From Sulfurimonas sp. (GTDB lineage Bacteria; Campylobacterota; Campylobacteria; Campylobacterales; Sulfurimonadaceae), in assembly GCF_029027585.1 (NCBI RefSeq), contig NZ_CP093397.1:186001-250000 (forward strand): a stretch of 64,000 nt of DNA, given 5' to 3'. A program made the position numbers and the translations under genes. The notes below the pieces were generated by a model. That model saw only the letters and a program-made list of their open reading frames with translations, did not search any database and was not told the origin of the DNA. The number at the start of each line of letters is the position of its first letter. Within the stretch, counting starts at the first letter, position 1. Positions 48,366 through 58,065 of the stretch are shown piece by piece.

Positions 48366-49691
48366 ATGCCCCTAAAATCTAAGACACAAATTCAGTAAGA
48401 TTTATTTTCAAAAAAGCTAAAATAAGTAAGAAATATGGAGATAAATTATGAGTAGAAAAAAAGGGCAAACTTATACTGCCGAACAAAAAACAAAAATAGT
48501 CTTAGAAATGTTAAAAGAAGAGATGACAACAAGTCAGATTGCAACTAAGTATAAAATCACTTCTCAGTCTTTGGGGAAATGGAAAACTCAATTTTTAGAA
48601 AATGCATCTTTAGCATTTGATGTAGCTGGAGCAACTAAAGCATATAGAGATGAGATAGAAGAACTGAAAACTGAAAATGATGGACTAGCTAAAGCACTTG
48701 GAAAAGCAACTATCAAAGCGGAGTGGGCAACGGGAAAGTTAAAGAGCTTGGACTTTGATAATAAAAAGTCTCTAATAGAGTCTAAGCATAATAAAATATC
48801 TGTGTTAGAGCAGTGTGAAAGTCTTGGTATCAGTAGAAGTAGTTACTACTATCAACCAGTGCCAATGAGTCAAGAGAAGATAAAGTTACTTCATAGGATT
48901 GATGAAGTAGCTACTGAGAATTCTGAGTATGGTTATAGATTTATTTATGAATAACTGAAAGAAGATGGCTATGCCATCGGTAGAAATAGAGTGTTAAAAT
49001 ATATGGGTATCCTTGGCATACAGGCGATATATCCAATGAAGAGGAAACTCACTAGCCTCAAAAATCAAGCACATCCAATTTATGCATATCTACTCAAACA
49101 ATATTGGACTAAAATTGGAAGACGAAAAACTGTATATGTACCAACTCCAAACGAAGTGTGGAGTGGCGATATTACTTATATTCGTATCAATGGTGGCTTC
49201 ATGTACTTAGCTGCTGTTATAGACTGGCACTCTAAAGCTATCTTGTCCTATAAAATTTCAAACTCTATGGATACGACATTAGCAACTGATGTTCTTGAAG
49301 ATGCACTTGCTAAATATCCTAAACCAAAAATATTTAACACCGATCAAGGGAGTCAATATACAAGTTATGAGCATACTCAGGTACTTAAGAATCATGACAT
49401 AAAAATATCTATGAATGGCAAAGGCAGAAGTATAGATAATATTGTAATTGAAAGATTTTTTAGAACTCTCAAGCATGGCAATATTTACATCAACGATTAT
49501 GAGACAATTCGAGATTTAAAAGAAGGAGTAAAATCATATATTTACAAATACAATTTTAAGAGATTTCATTCAAGTTTAGATTATAGAAAACCTATGAATG
49601 TCTATCTTGATTATTTAAAAAGTGTAGGATAAAGTAGCAGTTGCTTATGAAATTAAATCTTTAGAAATGTTGTCTTGATTTTTAGGGGCAT
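48366..49691 (+). mobile_element. IS3-family element, copy A
   Basis: A 1,326-bp insertion sequence. The ends are imperfect inverted repeats, ATGCCCCTAAAATCTAAGAC at left and the complement of ATGCCCCTAAAAATCAAGAC at right. It is flanked by TATA on both sides (48362-48365 and 49692-49695), a 4-bp target duplication. An apparently identical copy in the other orientation lies at 61542-62867; I compared the ends, length and both protein parts, not every base. Confidence 0.9.
48448..49632 (+). pseudogene. IS3-family transposase (copy A) with an internal stop
   Basis: One frame of 394 codons interrupted by TAA at codon 169 (48952-48954). The first part has the OrfA helix-turn-helix (AEQKTKIVLEMLKEEMTTSQIATKYKITSQS) and a coiled coil. 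The second part has the integrase core with the DDE residues in WSGDITYI, NTDQGSQYT and NIVIERFFRTLKH. The related element at 49762 reads RFIHQQLLEDG where this one reads RFIYE-stop-LKEDG, so a CAA-to-TAA change explains the stop. Whether it is read through is unknown; the catalytic part could start again at an internal ATG (48991). Confidence 0.88.
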
Positions 49692-49761
49692 TATAATTTA
49701 AGTATTGAAAATTATTTCAAAAATCTCAAAAAAGAAACTAGTTTAATACACGAAGTTTATA

Positions 49762-51088
49762 ATGGCCTGAATATTTAAGACATAAATTCAGCGAAGTTAA
49801 TTTCTAAAACAGTTAAAATATTATGAAATTAATGGAGCAAGATATGAGTCGAAAAAAAGGTCAAACTTACAGTGCCCAACAGAAGACTAAAATAGTGCTA
49901 GAATTACTCAAAGAAGAAGAGACTATTGCACAAATAGCAACTAGATATAAAATTACTTCCCAATCCATTACAAAGTGGAAAAAGCAATTTCTAGAGAATG
50001 CTTCACTTGCATTTGAACCAGCTAAAGCAGTGCAAGAATTCAAGAATGAGATAAAGTCAAAAGATGAAGAGATAGAAGAACTTCAAAAACAACTTGGTAA
50101 ATCTGTTGTTGAAAAGGAATGGCTAGCAAAAAAGCTAGAGAGCTCGGTCTCATCTAAAGAGAGAAAAACTCTCATCGAGAACGGGCTTAAACTAACCAAA
50201 TCAGCACAATGCAAATTATTAGGTATCAGTCGTGCAGCGCACTACTATAAGCCAGTGCCAATGAGTAAACTAAATTTGAGGATAATGCACACTATCGACG
50301 AGATAGCAACAGACAATTCAGAATACGGATACAGATTCATCCATCAACAACTGCTTGAAGATGGATACAGTATAGGTAAAGACAGAGTCCTTAAATATAT
50401 GCAGTTTATGGGTATTCAAGCGATTTATCCAACTAAAAAGCGACTGACAAGTATCGGCAATCCAGAGCATAAAATTTATGAGTATATGCTAAAAGAGTAC
50501 TGGACACGCACTGGTAGAACTAAGCATATATATGTTCCAACTCCAAACGAAGTTTGGAGTGGTGATATCACATATATCAGAACTAACGGTGGATTTATGT
50601 ATTTAGCTGCAGTCATAGACTGGCATAGTAAAGCTATCTTGGCATATAAAATATCCAATTCTATGGATGCAACACTCGCAACTGATGTACTAAAAGAAGC
50701 GCTTTCTAAATATCCAAAACCAAAGATATTTAACTCAGACCAAGGCAGCCAGTACACAAGCTATGAACATACTCAAACTTTAAAACAACATGATATTCAA
50801 ATTTCCATGAATGGAAAAGGTAGATCAATTGATAATATTGTAATTGAGAGATTTTTTAGAACTCTTAAACATGGCAATATTTATATCAGCGATTATCAAT
50901 CAATTAAGGAGCTCAAAGAAGGTGTAAAAGCTTACATGCATAAATATAATTTTAAGAGATTTCATTCAGCTATCGGTTATCAAAAACCAATGAATATGTA
51001 TCTTGAATATTTAAAAAATGTAGGGTAAAGTAACATGTAGAGGTTGAAATTAACCAAGCTGAAAAGTTGTCTTGATTTTTCAGGCCAT
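49762..51088 (+). mobile_element. IS3-family element, second type
   Basis: A 1,327-bp element with inverted ends ATGGCCTGAATATTTAAGAC and the complement of ATGGCCTGAAAAATCAAGAC. TATA flanks both ends (49758-49761, 51089-51092). Its transposase is related to copies A and B but clearly divergent. It lies only 70 bp from copy A and is inserted within the methylase gene in the same direction. Confidence 0.9.
49844..51028 (+). CDS. IS3-family transposase, intact
   Basis: A 394-residue single-frame transposase. It has an N-terminal helix-turn-helix (QQKTKIVLELLKEEETIAQI), a coiled coil, the HTH_21-like segment YGYRFIHQQLLEDGYSIG, and the DDE core WSGDITYIRT, NSDQGSQYTS and NIVIERFFRTLKH. GGAGCAAGAT precedes the ATG at 49844; the frame is open to 49823. 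It has no internal stop and could be active. It might also move the related defective copies, which is inference because the ends differ (GCCCC versus GGCC). Confidence 0.92.
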   Translation: MSRKKGQTYSAQQKTKIVLELLKEEETIAQIATRYKITSQSITKWKKQFLENASLAFEPAKAVQEFKNEIKSKDEEIEELQKQLGKSVVEKEWLAKKLESSVSSKERKTLIENGLKLTKSAQCKLLGISRAAHYYKPVPMSKLNLRIMHTIDEIATDNSEYGYRFIHQQLLEDGYSIGKDRVLKYMQFMGIQAIYPTKKRLTSIGNPEHKIYEYMLKEYWTRTGRTKHIYVPTPNEVWSGDITYIRTNGGFMYLAAVIDWHSKAILAYKISNSMDATLATDVLKEALSKYPKPKIFNSDQGSQYTSYEHTQTLKQHDIQISMNGKGRSIDNIVIERFFRTLKHGNIYISDYQSIKELKEGVKAYMHKYNFKRFHSAIGYQKPMNMYLEYLKNVG

Positions 51089-52707
51089 TATAATACGCAT
51101 TTTACTAATGCAAATAAATTAGTTTTACTACCAAATATAGATATAAATATCAAGCAAGGTAACTCACTAATATCTGATTACAAAATAGATTATAAATTTG
51201 ATAATTTATTCGAACATGATATTTTTGATAGGTATAAAAGCTTAATATCTAAATATAAAAATCCAAATAACAATAGAATTGAATTATCATACCAAATAGA
51301 TGAGATTAAATGTCAATTCAACTCAAAATTTGATAATGTAAATAAATTTGAGTGGAGATATGAGTTTCCAGAGGTATTAGATGAAGATGGTAATTTTTTG
51401 GGTTTTGATGTAGTGATTGGAAATCCTCCATATATCTCGCTGTCAAATATCAAAGAAGTAGATTACAGTCAATATGAATTTAGTACCTATGAAAAAAATA
51501 CTGATATTTATGTGTTGTTTTTTGAGAAGATGTTACCGATGATTAAAACAAATGGATATTTATCTTTTATTGTTTCAAATAGTTGGGTTCAAGCTAAATA
51601 CGGAAATACTTTAAGAGAATTACTTAACTCTATGAATACAAAGGTTTTAAACTTTAAAAGTATGCAATTGTTTGAAGGTGCTACGGTAGAAACTTGTATA
51701 GTTGAAGTTTCAAAGAAAAAAGATTCTCCTATCTCTATTATAGATATTGATAAATTTAATACAAAAAAAATAAAATACTCTAAATTTCTTGACATGCTCC
51801 ATGATCAACAAAACAATTATAAAGAAGAAAATCGTTTACAAAACAAGATACTCAACAATGGAACGCTACTTGAAAATTGTGATATTGAAATATTTAGAGG
51901 TATTTTAACAGGATGTAATGATGCATTTATAATAGACGGAATTAAGGAAGATGAATTAATTGAACAACATGCTAAATCATCTGAAGTAATAATACCACTT
52001 CTTAGAGGTAAAGATATCCAAAAATATCAAGTAAACTTTAATGGAAAATTCCTAATTAACACTTTCAACGGTACATTAAATAAAAAAACTAAAGAAAGGG
52101 AGAATAGAGTTAATATTGATCATTATCCAGCTATAAAAAAGCATCTCAATCAATATGTAGATAGAATTGAAAAGAGAACGGATAAAGGTATCACTCCATA
52201 TAATTTAAGAAATTGTGCATATGAAGATAACTTCAAGAAACCAAAAATCATATGGGGTGAGATATCAGACAAACCTAAATTTGCTTATGATGAAAGTGGG
52301 ATGTATGTAGAAGCAACTGCTTTTTGTATGACTGGAAAAAATCTAAAGTACATACTTGCAATTTTAAACTCTAACCTATCAAAGTGGTATTTTAGTAAAA
52401 TAGCTACTACAACTGGTATGGGTACTAATCGATGGAAAAAATACAAATTGCTTCAACTGCCTATCGCTGAAACAAGTAATGAAAAGTTCAAAATACTAAC
52501 AGTTTTAGTGGACAAACTATTAAATGCAGGGCAAAAAGATATTGAGATAGAAAATGAGATAAATCAAATAGTTTACGATCTATATAGTTTAACGGAAGTA
52601 GAAAAAAATATAATAGAAAGTTCATCTTTTATTACAGAAGAATTAAAAAAGAGCAAACTTCGTAGTAAAAAGCCCAAACAACAAAAGCTTGAAATATGAA
52701 AACTATA

Positions 52708-54047
52708 ATGGTTCCCTTTTTCAAGACCAGTAAAACAAGTTTTCTTATTTTACCTCTTTACGATACCAGTGGTAACAGTTTTGCTCCTTTAGGATCTAAA
52801 TTATTGACAGCTTTATAATAAACTTCATTTGGAGTTTTATATCCAATCGCCGAATGTAATCTTTTTTTGTTGTAAGAGTTCATATATATTTTTATTGCTC
52901 GATTGAGAGATTTTATATTCTTATATTCATTCAGATAAATTTCTTCATACTTAATACTTCGCCAGAATCTTTCGATGCAAATATTATCAGTAGCTCTACC
53001 TTTTCCATCCATTGAAATTTTAATGTTGTGTTTTTTGAGAATATCAACATGAACTTTTGAAGTATATTGACTTCCCTGGTCTGTGTTAAATATCTCTGGT
53101 TTAGGATAAAATGCGAGTGCTTCATTTAACACACTTTTAACTAAGGAAATATCCATTGTGTTAGAAAGTTTCCATGAGAGTATTTTTTTACTATGCCAAT
53201 CTATTATTGCGGCTAAATATACAAAGCCTTTTTCCAGTTTGATATAAGTAATATCTGTACTCCAGACTTGATTAGTTTTTTCAATTACAACACGTCCAGC
53301 ATAATCTCTAAAATCTTTTAGGAGATATGGATACTTATAATGTTCTTTGTTTGCTGTAGTGGTCTTAGGCTTAGGATACAAGGCTTCTATACCCATATAC
53401 TTCATAGCTTTCTTAACGAACTTTTTCCCTATGCTATACCCATCTCTTAAAAGTTGAGCATGAATTCTTCTACTTCCATATGATGGAAAGTCTGAATATA
53501 TATTATTTATAGCATCTAATATTTTCAAGTCTTTACCTCTACTAAACGGTTTAGTTGGAGTATAGTACAAACTCGACTTACTTACCTGTAGCAATTGACA
53601 CTGCTTATTCTGTGATAATTTATGCTTAGCATCAAGTAGAGTTTTTCTCTCTTTAGATGAGGCCAAGCTTTTTAGCTTTTCCACAAGAAAATCCTTCTCA
53701 ACAATTGTCTCTCCAAGTTTTTTTGCAATTGCATCTTTTTCATATTTAAGAGTATCAATTTCATCTTTGTATTCTTTTACAACAGTACTTTTATCAAATG
53801 CTAATGACATATTCTCAAGAAACTGTTTTTTCCAATTTCTTAAACTTAGAGGTAGGACTTCATATCCACTAGCTATTTCATTAACAGTTTTTTCACCCTC
53901 TAAAACTTCCAGTACTACTTTTGCTTTAAAATTTGCACTATAACTTTTTCTTTTTGCACTCATATTTAATTCCTATATTCTCTATTTCAATTTTATCATT
54001 TTTGAAATAAGAAAACAAATTTTACTGGTTCAGTTTTAGGGGTTCAT
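52708..54047 (-). mobile_element. IS3-family element, third type
   Basis: A 1,340-bp element on the minus strand. The ends are inverted repeats (ATGGTTCCCTTTTTCAAGAC and the complement of ATGAACCCCTAAAACTGAAC, then a shared CAGTAAAA). TATA flanks both ends (52704-52707 and 54048-54051). It lies 8 bp beyond the stop of the broken methylase gene. Its transposase is distinct from the other three. Confidence 0.88.
52758..53963 (-). CDS. IS3-family transposase, distinct type
   Basis: A 401-residue single-frame transposase, only distantly related to those of the other copies. It has a helix-turn-helix near residues 15-45 (AKVVLEVLEGEKTVNEIASG), HTH_21-like YGSRRIHAQLLRDGYSIG, and the DDE core WSTDITYIKL, NTDQGSQYTS and NICIERFWRSIKYEEIY. 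All catalytic residues are present. The C-terminal region ends KLLPLVS. Confidence 0.92.
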   Translation of the reverse strand: MSAKRKSYSANFKAKVVLEVLEGEKTVNEIASGYEVLPLSLRNWKKQFLENMSLAFDKSTVVKEYKDEIDTLKYEKDAIAKKLGETIVEKDFLVEKLKSLASSKERKTLLDAKHKLSQNKQCQLLQVSKSSLYYTPTKPFSRGKDLKILDAINNIYSDFPSYGSRRIHAQLLRDGYSIGKKFVKKAMKYMGIEALYPKPKTTTANKEHYKYPYLLKDFRDYAGRVVIEKTNQVWSTDITYIKLEKGFVYLAAIIDWHSKKILSWKLSNTMDISLVKSVLNEALAFYPKPEIFNTDQGSQYTSKVHVDILKKHNIKISMDGKGRATDNICIERFWRSIKYEEIYLNEYKNIKSLNRAIKIYMNSYNKKRLHSAIGYKTPNEVYYKAVNNLDPKGAKLLPLVS

Positions 54048-54100
54048 TATAATATCTGTAGTATTCAAAATTTAGATTAAAAACAAACAAACAGATATTA

Positions 54101-55150
54101 CTATTTATATTTCACATGTGTATTAATATAAGAGAGAATATTTGATCTATTGTCAGTTGTATTGCTAGTATCATTTAATGTTTTACTATGAAAGGATGCG
54201 TAGGTATCAATATCTTGAAATATTTTCTCGACCACATCTATATCATCCCTAATCCTAATATTGGGAATATATTTTAAAATTGTTGGAATAATATCTTTGT
54301 AATATTTATTGCTAGATTTAATTTCAAAGACTGCGTATTGTATGCTATCTATTGTTTCCATTATATTAGTATTATGCCAACCGCTAAAATATGGTGCTCT
54401 CTTGATATATTCAACAAGCCATTTTACAACTAAAACTTCAATTGTTTTAGTTTTTTCACCAACACTAAAAAAAGCATTCATAGCATTTTTTAATTCATCT
54501 TCTGTTTCAGTAAAGTCATATTTAAATGATTCCTTGAGTATTTCTAAATCCCTTATTTTATCAATAGTATACGTTTTGATTTTTTTAGTTTCTCTGTTGT
54601 TGTATTCAGAGTACTCCTCATAACCTAATAAGTACCAATAATATTCAAGGTTAATAATTTTATATGGATAAAAAATTCTATGCGTTCCATAAAATGTAAA
54701 TTTAATTTTCTTTTTTTTCTCTATGGCATACTTTAATTGAGCAAAAATTATTTCAAAATTCTCATCAATCCTTTCCAAAATATCTTGCTTAAATATTGAT
54801 GTTTTAGTTCGTTTCACATAGTTATGTACTACTTTTTCTACAGATGAAACTAGTTTATCTCCAAATTTACTTTTATTTCTTAAAATTCCAGTTAAAACAA
54901 CTGCTTCTTCTGGACTTAATAAAGATTTTTTTAGAAACTCTGGTTCTGTACGAATCCATTTATAAGTACTATCATCATATTTGAAGTCATTTTCATAAAA
55001 TTGTTCACGAACTTCTTTGATGTGATCTGTAAGAGTTGATTTTTTCAGATTAAAACGCTTAACAATATCCTTAGTTGATATTGCTTCACCGTTAGAGATT
55101 TTTCGTATTATATATGGAAGAACCTCTTCCGCTCGATATTTTTTATTCAT
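54101..55150 (-). CDS. WYL-domain transcriptional regulator
   Basis: A 349-residue regulator. It has an N-terminal helix-turn-helix (RKISNGEAISTKDIVKRFNL then KKSTLTDHIKEV, about 11-45), a middle region, and the WYL domain with YYWYLLGYEEYSE (about 165-178) and IKTYTIDKIRDLEIL. A WCX-like C-terminal region follows. WYL domains sense ligands, often nucleic acid or nucleotides, and are common next to bacterial defence and stress genes. It is divergent from the YegP-DUF6765 operon, so it is the likely regulator of that cluster. Confidence 0.88.
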   Translation of the reverse strand: MNKKYRAEEVLPYIIRKISNGEAISTKDIVKRFNLKKSTLTDHIKEVREQFYENDFKYDDSTYKWIRTEPEFLKKSLLSPEEAVVLTGILRNKSKFGDKLVSSVEKVVHNYVKRTKTSIFKQDILERIDENFEIIFAQLKYAIEKKKKIKFTFYGTHRIFYPYKIINLEYYWYLLGYEEYSEYNNRETKKIKTYTIDKIRDLEILKESFKYDFTETEDELKNAMNAFFSVGEKTKTIEVLVVKWLVEYIKRAPYFSGWHNTNIMETIDSIQYAVFEIKSSNKYYKDIIPTILKYIPNIRIRDDIDVVEKIFQDIDTYASFHSKTLNDTSNTTDNRSNILSYINTHVKYK

Positions 55151-55253
55151 TCAAACTACTTTGTATAAAAACTTTGCATATTGTAATACTTTTTAACTTA
55201 TATAAATATCTATGTCATTATAAATTGCTTTATTTTATACTGAAGGATAGTGA

Positions 55254-55283
55254 CCGAAAATATTCGGCTATGCATGATATAAG
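55254..55283 (+). promoter_or_regulatory. Palindrome and -10 box of the YegP/DUF6765 operon
   Basis: CCGAA-AATA-TTCGG (55254-55267) sits just ahead of TGATATAAG, an extended -10 box (TATAAG at 55278-55283). A palindrome at this position is a good operator candidate for the divergent WYL regulator. The transcript leader of about 80 bp contains two more small inverted repeats (TGTGAA/TTCACA at 55292-55311 and TACAC/GTGTA at 55323-55338). Confidence 0.45.
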
Positions 55284-55369
55284 ATTTTAAGTGTGAAATA
55301 GTAAGTTCACAAAGTATAGAAGTACACAAAAAAGTGTAAATAATAATGTTCAATTTAAAAGGAGTCAAA

Positions 55370-55720
55370 ATGACTGAGAACAAAAACAATGGGTATTACG
55401 TCCTAACAAAAAACGTAGAGGCTAAACAACCATATCATTTCGTGCTTAAGGCATCAAACCATGAAACTATTTTAAATAGTGAAAATTATACAACAAAAGA
55501 TTCTGCTCTCAATGGAATTGAATCTGTAAAAGTTAATTCTCAAGATAAAGAGAATTTTGAAATTAGAGAGGCTAAGAATGATGAACCATATTTTGTTCTG
55601 ATTGCACAAAATAATAAAATTATTGCTACATCTGAAACTTACTCCTCAATGGAAATGTGTAAGCATGGAATTGATGCAGTAATTAAATATGCATCAGATG
55701 CAATTGTGAAAGGAGTATAG
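55370..55720 (+). CDS. YegP family protein (DUF1508 repeats)
   Basis: A 116-residue protein with two copies of the DUF1508 fold: YYVLTKNVEAKQPYHFVLKA then NHETILNSENYTTKDSALNGI, and PYFVLIAQNNKIIATSETYS followed by SMEMCKHGIDAVIK. The fold is small and beta-rich and of unknown function. AAAAGGAGTC stands just ahead of the ATG at 55370, which is preferred over the in-frame ATG at 55346. It heads a tight operon, 1 bp before the DUF6765 gene. Confidence 0.87.
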   Translation: MTENKNNGYYVLTKNVEAKQPYHFVLKASNHETILNSENYTTKDSALNGIESVKVNSQDKENFEIREAKNDEPYFVLIAQNNKIIATSETYSSMEMCKHGIDAVIKYASDAIVKGV

Positions 55721-55721
55721 T

Positions 55722-56786
55722 ATGCAAAAAGATTTTCACCATACCGTAACATATGTGCTTTCAAGACTTGCAGGATTTGAGCATAATGACTCTAATACAA
55801 TAGCATACTCTGCCCAATATGTAGATGATGCAACAAATTCGGGAACGGTACAATTTAAGAATGGAGCAATGTATTCTCGTATTAGCTCAGCTCATGGAAC
55901 ATATGATTTGCATCATCATGTTAATCAACATGAAAATCACCTAGTTTGGGTTCCTTTTCATTTTTTACCTGGTAATGACGGAAAAACATCCGAAGAAGCT
56001 ACAACGGGCAAATTTATAAACAAATTAGTTTGCAGACCAGATAGCCCTGTAGCTAGAGAAATGTTAGATATGTGTGTAAGAGATGCATATAAGAATTATG
56101 CACTACATAGACTAGGAATTACAATGCATGTATATGCAGATACTTTTGCACACAAAGGATTTGCTGGAAAAATTCATGAAGTAAATAAAGTATATGACCT
56201 AAAGTTAGAAAATGAAGATTTGTCTTATCTAGATGAGAAAAAATCTAAAGGATTAACAGAGAGATTTCCTATGGGGCATGGAGCAGCTTTAGAGTGTCCT
56301 GATAAACCGTACTTAAGATGGTCTTATAAAAATGCTTTAGGAGAGATAATATCAAGGGATAATACAGAAGATTTTATGCATGCTGTTAATACCTTACATG
56401 CTGAATTATGTCGATACCGATATGAATTAGATGATTCAATTGATGTACCTGCATTACTAGATGAAGACTTGAAGCAAATTGAATCTAACTTTAAAACCTT
56501 TACTGATCCAAAGGGTGATAATAGACATGAAATGTGGATAGAATCAATTGCAAAGGGTGAATTTAGTTTTGGTGAGCAAGAGTTATCATATGTTGCCAAG
56601 GGTGAAGGTTCATGGAAATATGATGCAATTGAGCAGAAATCATTTTTTGATAGTTTTAATGATAGATTTAATTATCGGGATAGTTTTTTAGATAGTGATT
56701 GGAAATTATTTCACGATGCTTTACAAGAGCATAGACTTACAATCATTCATGATGTATTGCCAAAATATGGCATTTGTGTTTCATAA
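55722..56786 (+). CDS. DUF6765 family protein, probable metal-site protein
   Basis: A 354-residue protein that matches my memory of DUF6765. It is His- and Asp-rich: DFHHTVTYVLSRLAG at the start, SAQYVDDATNSG, SSAHGTYD, PFHFLPGN and GITMHVYADTFAHKGFAG. The spacing resembles zinc-dependent phospholipase C/S1-P1 nuclease-like helical folds, so a hydrolase is plausible but unproven. There is no signal peptide, unlike most members of that fold. It is 1 bp after the YegP gene and 11 bp before a lipoprotein gene. Confidence 0.78.
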   Translation: MQKDFHHTVTYVLSRLAGFEHNDSNTIAYSAQYVDDATNSGTVQFKNGAMYSRISSAHGTYDLHHHVNQHENHLVWVPFHFLPGNDGKTSEEATTGKFINKLVCRPDSPVAREMLDMCVRDAYKNYALHRLGITMHVYADTFAHKGFAGKIHEVNKVYDLKLENEDLSYLDEKKSKGLTERFPMGHGAALECPDKPYLRWSYKNALGEIISRDNTEDFMHAVNTLHAELCRYRYELDDSIDVPALLDEDLKQIESNFKTFTDPKGDNRHEMWIESIAKGEFSFGEQELSYVAKGEGSWKYDAIEQKSFFDSFNDRFNYRDSFLDSDWKLFHDALQEHRLTIIHDVLPKYGICVS

Positions 56787-56797
56787 GGAAGATTAGT

Positions 56798-57721
56798 ATG
56801 ATATATATTAAAACATTACTCATTACATGGGTATTAATATTCGGATTTACTGGCTGTGTCTCCAAGGATACTAAACAATTACTTTCTAAGTATGCGATAG
56901 CTTCAACAGAAGCTCAAAGAAACATCATCTTTACATATGAAGATACTTTAGAGAACTCACAAAAAGCAAAGTATTATAAAGCAGTTAGAGATGGTGCTAC
57001 AGTTAAAGATTTGCAGTCAGTTAAGATTGATTATTCTGGTCAGATAAAAACATTAAATGATCTTGTTTCATTCTCTGAATCTATGATAGCTATAACAGGG
57101 GATAGTTTCAATAATAAGATAGATGAAAACTCTGCAAAATTATATGAGAGTGCTAAAAATCTTTCTGAAAACAAAGCTGTCTCTCATAATGTGTCAAATG
57201 AAGATCTTCAACTGTTTGCAACATTAGTGAATGGTGCATTTAGGGGCTACAGTGAATATATCAGGGCAAAGAAGCTTAAAGAACTTATATTAGTCGCTGA
57301 TAAATGGGTACAACCATCAATTAATAGTCTAGATAAAGATTTAAACCACTGGAAAAAGATTCTTAAGCGTTCTCTTTATAAGCAGAAGAATATCAAGATT
57401 ATGATTCTTAATAAACCGCATACATATTGCCAAATAAAAGATGCGACAAAGAAATGTATTCCTTTAGCTGAGACTTTTAAAACAAAAGTAGATATGTACG
57501 AAGATATTGCATTATTACAAAAACGTCTTGACAATCTTGATAAAGAGTTTGAATCATTATCAAATTCGATAATCACAATGTCAAAGCTACATAAGAATGT
57601 AATCATATCGCTCAAACGAGATGAGATTAACAAAGAAGAGTTGAGTAAGATATTTTATGATTTAAAAGAGCATGTAGATTCTATAAAAGAGTTTAGAGAT
57701 AGTATAAAGAAGGAGCAGTAA
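56798..57721 (+). CDS. Hypothetical alpha-helical lipoprotein
   Basis: A 307-residue protein with signal peptide LLITWVLIFGFTGCVSK; the lipobox is GFTGC (Cys near residue 20). The mature part is helical and charged with coiled-coil character (NSLDKDLNHWKKILKRSLYK, LQKRLDNLDKEFESLSN). The family is not recognised. The ATG at 56798 follows AAGGAAGATT; an earlier in-frame start at 56774 overlaps the preceding gene and lacks a good site. It runs directly into the next gene with no gap. Confidence 0.72.
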   Translation: MIYIKTLLITWVLIFGFTGCVSKDTKQLLSKYAIASTEAQRNIIFTYEDTLENSQKAKYYKAVRDGATVKDLQSVKIDYSGQIKTLNDLVSFSESMIAITGDSFNNKIDENSAKLYESAKNLSENKAVSHNVSNEDLQLFATLVNGAFRGYSEYIRAKKLKELILVADKWVQPSINSLDKDLNHWKKILKRSLYKQKNIKIMILNKPHTYCQIKDATKKCIPLAETFKTKVDMYEDIALLQKRLDNLDKEFESLSNSIITMSKLHKNVIISLKRDEINKEELSKIFYDLKEHVDSIKEFRDSIKKEQ

Positions 57722-58054
57722 ATGCCTACAGATAATACAGTATATGATTCAGTAGAGAATGCATATAACAAAATACAAGAGTTTTTTGATAATAATCAAT
57801 TTGGAGCAGAACACTCTGCTATGATATTAAAACATGAAGAACTAGCTGATATATTAGATAGATTGGATATTCAAGCGATTGAAGAGCAGTCAAATAATTT
57901 AAATGAGTTACATGAAAAATTTAAAGACATTAAAGAAGCTGCTGATAAAGTAGTTGAAGAATTAAATGATGTAATAGATTATATTGCTACTGCTGCTAAA
58001 GTTGTTAGTGGATTAGATAAAATATTGTCTAAAATCACTGATATACTCGTATAA
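57722..58054 (+). CDS. Hypothetical coiled-coil protein
   Basis: A 110-residue acidic protein that is almost entirely helical: IQEFFDNNQFGAEHSAM, then LNELHEKFKDIKEAADKVVE and a final amphipathic stretch (KVVSGLDKILSKITDILV). No known motif. It begins on the base after the lipoprotein stop and is followed 11 bp later by a small membrane protein gene, so it is the fourth gene of the operon. It may bind the lipoprotein or the membrane through its C-terminal helix, which is inference. Confidence 0.68.
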   Translation: MPTDNTVYDSVENAYNKIQEFFDNNQFGAEHSAMILKHEELADILDRLDIQAIEEQSNNLNELHEKFKDIKEAADKVVEELNDVIDYIATAAKVVSGLDKILSKITDILV

Positions 58055-58065
58055 AGGGAGTGGTG

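Larger units (their letters stand above)
49692..52699 (+). pseudogene. Type IIG-like restriction-methylation gene, truncated and split by an IS3 element
   Basis: The gene is in pieces. Bases 49692-49761 encode SIENYFKNLKKETSLIHEV. After the IS3 element at 49762-51088, the frame resumes with TYPE-IIG-like text: NANKLVLLPNIDINIKQGNS, then the N6-adenine methylase motif NPPY in FDVVIGNPPYISLSN. A long C-terminal target-recognition region of about 320 residues follows, ending in KPKQQKLEI. Removing the IS and one TATA restores the frame exactly (HEVYNTHFTNANK). The N-terminus with the nuclease and SAM motif I is lost left of 49692. This fits the Eco57I class, and the gene is non-functional here. 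Confidence 0.8.

Noticed and set aside
48952..48954. Internal TAA of the IS3 transposase as a recoded amino acid
   Set aside because: TAA is not a known site for selenocysteine or pyrrolysine, and the related element has CAA at the same place. A plain nonsense mutation is simpler, though readthrough is not excluded.
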